Below are positions 58,972 through 64,000 of a stretch of 64,000 nt of DNA, piece after piece. Within the stretch, counting starts at the first letter, position 1. Every line of letters starts with the position of its first letter. Where the stretch lies: the NCBI RefSeq assembly GCF_001646655.1, contig NZ_LPZN01000002.1, positions 205,960-269,959 on the forward strand, written 5' to 3'. The notes under the pieces are model-generated. The model had not been told where the DNA came from and ran no database searches. It saw nothing but the letters and a program-made list of their open reading frames with translations. Made by a program: the position numbers and the translations under genes. Origin of the DNA: Rhodococcus gordoniae. Lineage in GTDB: Bacteria > Actinomycetota > Actinomycetes > Mycobacteriales > Mycobacteriaceae.

Positions 58972-61900
58972 ATGGCAGATGTACTGGACTTCCCGGGTCG
59001 ACTCACCGAATCCGTCTGGGAACAGATGGCGCTCGAGACCCTCGGCGAACTCGGATGGCGCCACATGCCGGGCAGCGAGATCGCTCCCGGCACGGGCGAA
59101 CGCGCCACCTGGGACGAACTGCTGGTGCCGGCGCGCCTACGGTCTGCCATAGTCACCCTCAACCCCGCACTGCCTCCGAGCGCAGTGGACGACGCCGTGA
59201 CCGTTGTCGCCACAGCCGGTTCGAGCGACGCCATCACCGAGAACCGGCAGATCCACCAGTACCTCACCGAGGGTCTGCGGAAGGTCTCGTACGCGGACGA
59301 CAACGGGGTCCAGGTGACTCCCACCATCCGTCTGGTGTCCGTCGATCCCGACGCCAACGATTGGTTCGTCGCCAGCCAGGTGACCGTGATCCGCGGAGAC
59401 CATGAGCGACGTTTCGACCTCGTCCTGTATCTGAACGGCATGCCGGTCGCTGTCGTGGAGTTGAAGAATGCCGGCAATCCCTATGCCGGATTGACGGATG
59501 CCCACGCTCAGTTGCGGACCTACCTCCGCGAGTTTCCGCTCGCCTTCCGTTTCGCCGTGCTCAGCCTCGCTTCCGACGGGGTCGGCGCCGCCTACGGCAC
59601 GCCGTTCACGCCGTTCGAGCACTTCTCGCCGTGGAATGTCGACGACGACGGCAAACCCGTGGAACCCACCGGCGACCATCACCAACTCGACATCGCGCTC
59701 TACGGGCTGTTCAACCAGGAACGATTCCTCCAATTGCTCCGCAACTACACGGCATTCGACGAGAGCGAGAACGGACTCGTCAAGCGAATCGCGAAACCCC
59801 ATCAGTATTTCGCAGTGTCCAAGGCCGTAGGATCGACGGTGGAAGCCGTCGCTTCGGAGGGCAAGGCCGGAGTCGTCTGGCATACTCAGGGTTCCGGCAA
59901 GTCCATGGAGATGGAGCTCTACGCCAACCAGGTGATCCGCCACCCCAGGCTCGCCAACCCCACGATCGTGGTCATCACCGACCGCAACGAACTCGACGGC
60001 CAGCTCTACGAGACCTTCGCACGCTCACAGCTTCTTCCCGAGCGGCCCAAGCAGATTCGGCGCCGTGAAGAGCTTCGTCAGGAACTGTCCGGACGCACGA
60101 CGGGTGGCATCTACTTCACCACATTGCAGAAGTTCGGCAAGAGCCGTGAAGAGCGCGAAGCCGGTCTCAGCCACCCGCAGTTGTCGGCGCGACGCAACAT
60201 CATCGTCATCGTCGACGAAGCCCACCGTAGCCACTACGACAATCTCGACGGCTACGCCCGGCACCTGCGCGACGCGCTGCCGCACGCAACGCTCATCGCC
60301 TTCACCGGAACGCCGATCTCCTTCGAAGACCGCAACACCCGGGCCGTCTTCGGCGACTACATCGACATCTACGACCTCACCCGAGCGGTCGAGGACGGTG
60401 CAACCGTGCCGGTGCACTTCGAAAGCCGCCTCGTGAAAGTCTCGTTCGGTGAGGAAGTGTCCGAAGACCAGATCGATTCGTCCGCAGACGAGGTGACCGC
60501 CGGCCTCGACGACACCGAGCGCGCCCGGATCGAAAAGTCGGTAGCTGTCATCAACGCCGTCTACGGTGCGCCGGCCCGGTTGAAGCTGCTTGCGGAAGAT
60601 CTCGTCACCCACTGGGAGAACCGGCGCAGCCAGATGGCGAAGTTCGTCGGATCGGACGACAATCCGACCGCGCCGGGCAAGGCCCTCATCGTCTGCGCGA
60701 CCCGTGAGATTTGCGCGAACCTCTACCAGCTCATCGTCGAACTGCGCCCGGACTGGCACTCCGATGATCTCTCCGGCGGACGCATCAAAGTGGTGTACTC
60801 CGGCGACGCCACCGACCAGCCGCCGATCAGCGACCATGTCCGCCGCGATTCCGAGAGCGCTGCAATCAAGAAGCGGCTCAAGGACATCGACGACGAACTC
60901 GAACTCGTCATCGTCAAGGACATGATGCTCACCGGGTTCGACGCCCCGCCGTTGCACACGCTCTACCTCGACCGTCCTCTCAAGGGGGCGTTGCTGATGC
61001 AGACCCTCGCACGGGTGAACCGCACCTTCCGCGGTAAGCAGGACGGTCTGCTGGTGGCGTACGCGCCGGTCGCCGACAACCTCGCCGAAGCGCTGGCCGA
61101 GTACACGGCATCCGACCGCAACACCAAGCCGCTCGGCAGGCCTGTCGGTGAAGCCGTCGATGCGGTGAAGAACTGCATGACGATCCTCGACAACATGCTC
61201 CACGGATTCGACTGGCGTGCACATCGCAACGCGCCGGGACCGCGGGCGTGGCTCGATACCGTCATCGCTACCGTTGCATTCCTCCGCGACAAGCAGAACC
61301 CGGGAAACAAGGTCGGTGAAGGCGAGAAGACACTCGCCACCCGATACCGCGAGTACTCGTCCCAACTGTCCCGGGTCTGGGCGATCTGCAGTACCCATGA
61401 AGATGTCCAACCACTTGCTCGCGACGCTCGCTTCTTCGAAGAGGTGCGCGTGCAGATGGCGAAACGTGACGCGGAGGAGCGACGCGCGAACGGCGCCGCG
61501 GTGCCCGACGACGTCAAGCGTGCGCTGCGGGCCTTGATGGCGGCGTCCGTCGAGTCGGAGGAAGTGCTCGACATCTATGACGCTGCCGGGATGCCCAAGC
61601 CCTCGCTCGCAGACTTGAACGGTGATTTCCTCGAACGCACCGTGCAAGCGAAGCACCCGTCGCTGGCGATCGAAGCGTTGCGCAACCTCGTCGCCTCCGA
61701 ATCGCGAAAGGTTTCGCGTCACAATCTGGTCAGGCAGCGAGCGTTCTCGCAGAAGCTCCGTGAGCTCATGAACAAGTACACCAACAGCCAGTTGACCTCG
61801 GCGGAGATCATCGCCGCGTTGGTGGTGCTCGCCAAGGAAGTGCAGGACGAAGCGAAGCGCGGGCAACGGTTCGATCCGCCCCTCGGCGATCACGAGCTGT

Positions 61901-62166
61901 CGCTGTACGACGCGATCGCGCAGAGCGAGGCGGCCCTCCTCGAAATGGGGGAGGACGTGCTCGCCCAGATCGCGCGCGAGCTGATCGGGATCATGCAACG
62001 CGACGTCAAGACGGACTGGAGCGTGCGTGAAGACGTCAAGGCGAAGCTGCGGTCGCAGGTCAAACGCTTGCTGGCGCGCTACAAGTACCCGCCGGACCGG
62101 CGTACCAGTGCTACCAAGCTCGTTATCGAGCAGATGGAGGCCATCGCACCCACCATGGCCGCATGA
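58972..62166 (+). CDS. hsdR: Type I restriction-modification system, restriction/translocase subunit
   Basis: A 1064-residue HsdR. The N-terminal nuclease domain has the PD-(D/E)xK residues Asp149, Glu163 and Lys165 (FDLVLYLNGMPVAVVELKN). The helicase core has Walker A QGSGKS (306-311), ITDRNELDGQL, the DEAH box VDEAHRSHYD (415-418) and FTGTPI, then QTLARVNRTFRGK as motif VI. A C-terminal helical domain (about 850-1064) binds HsdM. I choose the ATG at 58972 over the GTG at 58966; no clear ribosome binding site precedes either. It is separated from hsdS by 5.7 kb but shares an operator-like dyad with the hsd operon. All motifs are intact. Confidence 0.94.
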   Translation: MADVLDFPGRLTESVWEQMALETLGELGWRHMPGSEIAPGTGERATWDELLVPARLRSAIVTLNPALPPSAVDDAVTVVATAGSSDAITENRQIHQYLTEGLRKVSYADDNGVQVTPTIRLVSVDPDANDWFVASQVTVIRGDHERRFDLVLYLNGMPVAVVELKNAGNPYAGLTDAHAQLRTYLREFPLAFRFAVLSLASDGVGAAYGTPFTPFEHFSPWNVDDDGKPVEPTGDHHQLDIALYGLFNQERFLQLLRNYTAFDESENGLVKRIAKPHQYFAVSKAVGSTVEAVASEGKAGVVWHTQGSGKSMEMELYANQVIRHPRLANPTIVVITDRNELDGQLYETFARSQLLPERPKQIRRREELRQELSGRTTGGIYFTTLQKFGKSREEREAGLSHPQLSARRNIIVIVDEAHRSHYDNLDGYARHLRDALPHATLIAFTGTPISFEDRNTRAVFGDYIDIYDLTRAVEDGATVPVHFESRLVKVSFGEEVSEDQIDSSADEVTAGLDDTERARIEKSVAVINAVYGAPARLKLLAEDLVTHWENRRSQMAKFVGSDDNPTAPGKALIVCATREICANLYQLIVELRPDWHSDDLSGGRIKVVYSGDATDQPPISDHVRRDSESAAIKKRLKDIDDELELVIVKDMMLTGFDAPPLHTLYLDRPLKGALLMQTLARVNRTFRGKQDGLLVAYAPVADNLAEALAEYTASDRNTKPLGRPVGEAVDAVKNCMTILDNMLHGFDWRAHRNAPGPRAWLDTVIATVAFLRDKQNPGNKVGEGEKTLATRYREYSSQLSRVWAICSTHEDVQPLARDARFFEEVRVQMAKRDAEERRANGAAVPDDVKRALRALMAASVESEEVLDIYDAAGMPKPSLADLNGDFLERTVQAKHPSLAIEALRNLVASESRKVSRHNLVRQRAFSQKLRELMNKYTNSQLTSAEIIAALVVLAKEVQDEAKRGQRFDPPLGDHELSLYDAIAQSEAALLEMGEDVLAQIARELIGIMQRDVKTDWSVREDVKAKLRSQVKRLLARYKYPPDRRTSATKLVIEQMEAIAPTMAA

Positions 62167-62290
62167 CCTCCATCAACGGCCTCCCGTAACGACGAGGGGT
62201 GACGCTCCGACACCAGTTCAGGAGGGCATTCAGCGCGTGTGCGACCGGGAAAGCGGCACACGGGGCCTGGTGCCGGGTTGAAGGAGAAAC

Positions 62291-63061
62291 ATGAAGTTCG
62301 TCGTCCCCTACCTGCGCGTCGTAGCGGGGATGTTCGCCGCCATCACGCTGTGGCTGGCGATCGTAGAAGTACTCAACGGCAACGTGGCCGACGCGATCCT
62401 GTTCCTGGCATTCGCGGCCGGCCTGGGATATCTCGCCATCGGCAAGCCCCTGCGCGACCGCCGCAAGCGGATCAAGGCCGAGCAGGACGCGATCGCCGCA
62501 CGCGCCGAAGCCGGCCACCGCGCGTTCCTCGCGGGGGATGTGCGGGCGGTGATGGCACCGCCGCCCGAGCCGCCGAAGCGCCCGCGGATCCGCCGCGGGG
62601 TGGTCATCGCCGCTGCCGTCGCCGGACTGATCGTCCTCATGGGAATCATCGGCGATATCTCGGACGGGCTGGACTCACCCACGAATGACGACGCGAGTAC
62701 GACTCCTCGCGCCGCACCGACGACCACCACGCAGTACACGACGTCGGCCGCCACCACGGCGCGGACCGTCGCTCCGGAAACCGCTCCCGCGACGAAGGTC
62801 TCCACCACGCAGGTCGCGGCGGTCGCGTCCACCGCGGTGATGCCGAATGTCGTGTGCATGAATCTCCAGGCGGCACAAGACGCCATCCAGGCTGCGGGCG
62901 TGTTCTACTCCACGAGCATCGATGCGAGCGGTCAGGAACGCACGCAGGTTTGGGACATGAACTGGGTCGTCGTCGACCAGGCTCCCTCGGTGGGGGCATC
63001 GATCGGTGAAGGCGACCCAGTGCTGTCGGTTCTGAAAGAGGACGAATTCAGCGGGTGTTAG
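62291..63061 (+). CDS. Membrane protein with C-terminal PASTA-like domain
   Basis: A 256-residue protein. Two N-terminal membrane helices (VVAGMFAAITLWLAIVEVL and VADAILFLAFAAGLGYLAI) are followed by a charged loop, a third helix (about 104-122, VVIAAAVAGLIVLMGII) and a Thr-rich linker of about 60 residues. A PASTA-like module ends the protein (about 183-256: MPNVVCMNLQAAQDAIQAAG and VVVDQAPSVGASIGEGDPVL). PASTA modules bind peptidoglycan fragments. AAGGAG precedes the ATG. Its last segment has a truncated duplicate at 53409-53504. Confidence 0.8.
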   Translation: MKFVVPYLRVVAGMFAAITLWLAIVEVLNGNVADAILFLAFAAGLGYLAIGKPLRDRRKRIKAEQDAIAARAEAGHRAFLAGDVRAVMAPPPEPPKRPRIRRGVVIAAAVAGLIVLMGIIGDISDGLDSPTNDDASTTPRAAPTTTTQYTTSAATTARTVAPETAPATKVSTTQVAAVASTAVMPNVVCMNLQAAQDAIQAAGVFYSTSIDASGQERTQVWDMNWVVVDQAPSVGASIGEGDPVLSVLKEDEFSGC

Positions 63062-63391
63062 GTCATCGGCTGCTCCGGTGCGGGCGAGATCTTCGGTGGG
63101 CGCGCTGACGTCGGACTGTGGGACGAGCGACGGGCTGCGTCGACGCGCTCGCGTTCTGCTCGTGCGCACACCTGGGCATATGGGCACGTACGAATAGTGC
63201 GCCTTGCAACGATCGCCGCTGTTGTTCATGGATAGTCCAGTGGTGCGGATGTAAAGCCGATTGTCAGACGTCATCGATCCGGCTGCGGCATGCGGTGAGA
63301 CTTCCTCGCGTCGGTCCCGATTTCCCCCAGGCGCGCGTCCAGATGGCACAGTGCGGCACGGCCGACATCCGAGAAGACAAGGGGGACTCGC
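63062..63391. other. Intergenic region between the PASTA gene and the YdcF-like pseudogene
   Basis: The 330 bases hold the duplicated segment copy B (63102-63145) and the upstream region of the YdcF-like gene. The part nearest that gene is recognisably similar to 55,970-56,058 before copy A. No gene is apparent. Confidence 0.6.
63102..63145 (+). repeat. Duplicated segment, copy B
   Basis: Partner of 54213-54257: 22 identical bases, a 2-base deletion relative to copy A, then further matching blocks. It lies 41 bases after the PASTA gene. Confidence 0.75.
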
Positions 63392-63930
63392 ATGGGAGCT
63401 GTGCGACGGACGGTGGTGGCGACGGCAGTCGCGGCCACAGCTGCAGTAGGAGGATCGACAGGGCAGGCGGCGGCGACGCCGGCAGTCGACACCGTGGTGA
63501 ACGGAGTACTGTCCATCACCCCGCTGTGCCAGGGAACCATCGACGCACTCATTGTCGCGTGTACCGAGCTCGAGAAGCTCACGCCGCACTTTCCGCTGAT
63601 GCTCGACCTGAATCCGAGGGGTACGCATCTCGTCGTGCTCGGGGCCGGACTCACCGAGGACGGCAAGATCAGGCCGGTGCTCGAAGAACGTCTCGACACG
63701 GCTTTGCGTGCAGCGCACCGCTATCCGGAAGCACCGATCGTCGTCACCGGTGGTGTGCCGCGCAACGGCGTCACCGAAGCGCGGGCGATGAAGGACTGGT
63801 TGGTGGCACGGGGGATTCCACCGGAACCGCTGTACTCGTGACGAACCGCGACCACCTCGAACGCGCGATGATCAACTTCCGGCAGGCGGTCGACGCGCGT
63901 ATTCCCGTCGCGGGCATCGTCGCAGCGTAA
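63392..63930 (+). pseudogene. YdcF-like (DUF218) exported protein gene with internal deletion, copy B
   Basis: The frame from the ATG at 63392 encodes a signal peptide (VRRTVVATAVAATAAVGGS), then HLVVLGAGLTEDGKIRPVLE and IVVTGGVPRNGVTEARAM, a DUF218/ElyC-type cell-envelope protein. It meets a TGA at 63839-63841 after RGIPPEPLYS. The C-terminal residues (AVLVTNRDHLERAMINFRQ, then AVDARIPVAGIVAA) continue in another frame to the TAA at 63928-63930. The segment normally lying between these parts (around 40-50 residues in family members) is missing. The gene is therefore broken by a frame-changing deletion, unless a sequencing error is involved. Confidence 0.75.
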
Positions 63931-64000
63931 GTCCCGGAAGAAGGAGTCGATCAGTTCTGGAACGGCGGGACGGGCGTAGGAGTGGCGTCTCATCCGGGGG
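63931..64000. other. Window end, no feature seen
   Basis: Seventy bases follow the pseudogene. They contain AAGAAGGAG near 63940 but no complete gene can be judged within the window. Confidence 0.4.

Noticed and set aside
63118..63930. Open frame of 270 residues covering the YdcF-like region
   Set aside because: Only its last residues belong to a real protein end; the rest is an Arg/Gly-rich shadow of the frame starting at 63392.
1..64000. Insertion sequences, integrases, phage genes or rRNA operons
   Set aside because: No transposase, integrase, phage structural gene or rRNA sequence was recognised on either strand; the rearranged 53-64 kb part shows only gene remnants and short repeats.

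Overview
The window reads as chromosomal DNA of a high-GC mycolic-acid actinobacterium, most likely Rhodococcus or a close relative. The basis is mixed. Seen in the sequence: strong GC bias, GTG starts, 4-base ATGA/GTGA gene overlaps, and a PPE-like/EspG-like pair of the type VII (ESX) type. From family knowledge: the fused pcaL, the pcaIJ/pcaBLRF arrangement and an ali/bad cyclohexanecarboxylate cluster are typical of Rhodococcus. Species cannot be fixed from the sequence alone.

Layout, left to right. 0.1-1.6 kb: a type II NADH dehydrogenase. 1.8-8.0 kb: six translationally coupled genes (AcpS-type transferase, carrier protein, acyl-CoA dehydrogenase-like protein, amino acid:[carrier protein] ligase, DUF1839, GH2 glycosidase), a poorly understood aminoacyl-carrier-protein pathway, followed by a small 54-aa gene. 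8.5-15.7 kb: a quinone-reductase-like enzyme, then the beta-ketoadipate genes pcaFRLB facing pcaIJ, with no pcaHG between them. 15.8-17.1 kb: an AI-2E-type transporter and the initiator tRNA. 17.3-24.3 kb: a peptide/opine/nickel-class ABC importer with two tandem binding proteins. 24.3-28.9 kb: a leftward run of metabolic and hypothetical genes headed by the PPE-like/EspG pair. 29.4-31.3 kb: two SDR genes and a DUF4287 gene. 31.3-34.7 kb: glutaryl-CoA dehydrogenase, a class III CoA-transferase and a divergent LacI regulator. 34.7-39.4 kb: a Ser/Thr kinase, a secreted SGNH hydrolase and ethanolamine ammonia-lyase (eutBC). 39.4-44.6 kb: a TetR regulator and an aliB-aliA-badH-badI cluster. 44.8-47.4 kb: hypothetical envelope and other genes.

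47.4-64 kb is accessory DNA built around a type I restriction-modification system. An RNase H-domain gene diverges from an operon of a 689-aa HTH/degenerate-methyltransferase/TRD protein, hsdM and hsdS. hsdR lies 5.7 kb away. Between hsdS and hsdR are a DUF6508 gene, an AAA ATPase with a leaderless promoter under an array of 10-bp repeats, a DinB-like gene and three membrane or exported proteins. The hsd operon and hsdR share an almost identical 16-bp dyad (GATAACCCCC[A/T]TTATC) in their upstream regions. Remnants of one ancestral block (PASTA-protein end, a 45-bp repeat, a YdcF-like gene) follow both hsdS and hsdR, so the locus has been duplicated and reshuffled.

Metabolic logic: the ali/bad cluster should convert cyclohexanecarboxylate to pimeloyl-CoA. 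Beta-oxidation of that gives glutaryl-CoA, the substrate of the nearby gcdH. The pca genes feed the same acetyl-CoA and succinyl-CoA pools. The aminoacyl-carrier-protein operon and the hsd-linked regulatory and ATPase modules are the least explained and most interesting parts.
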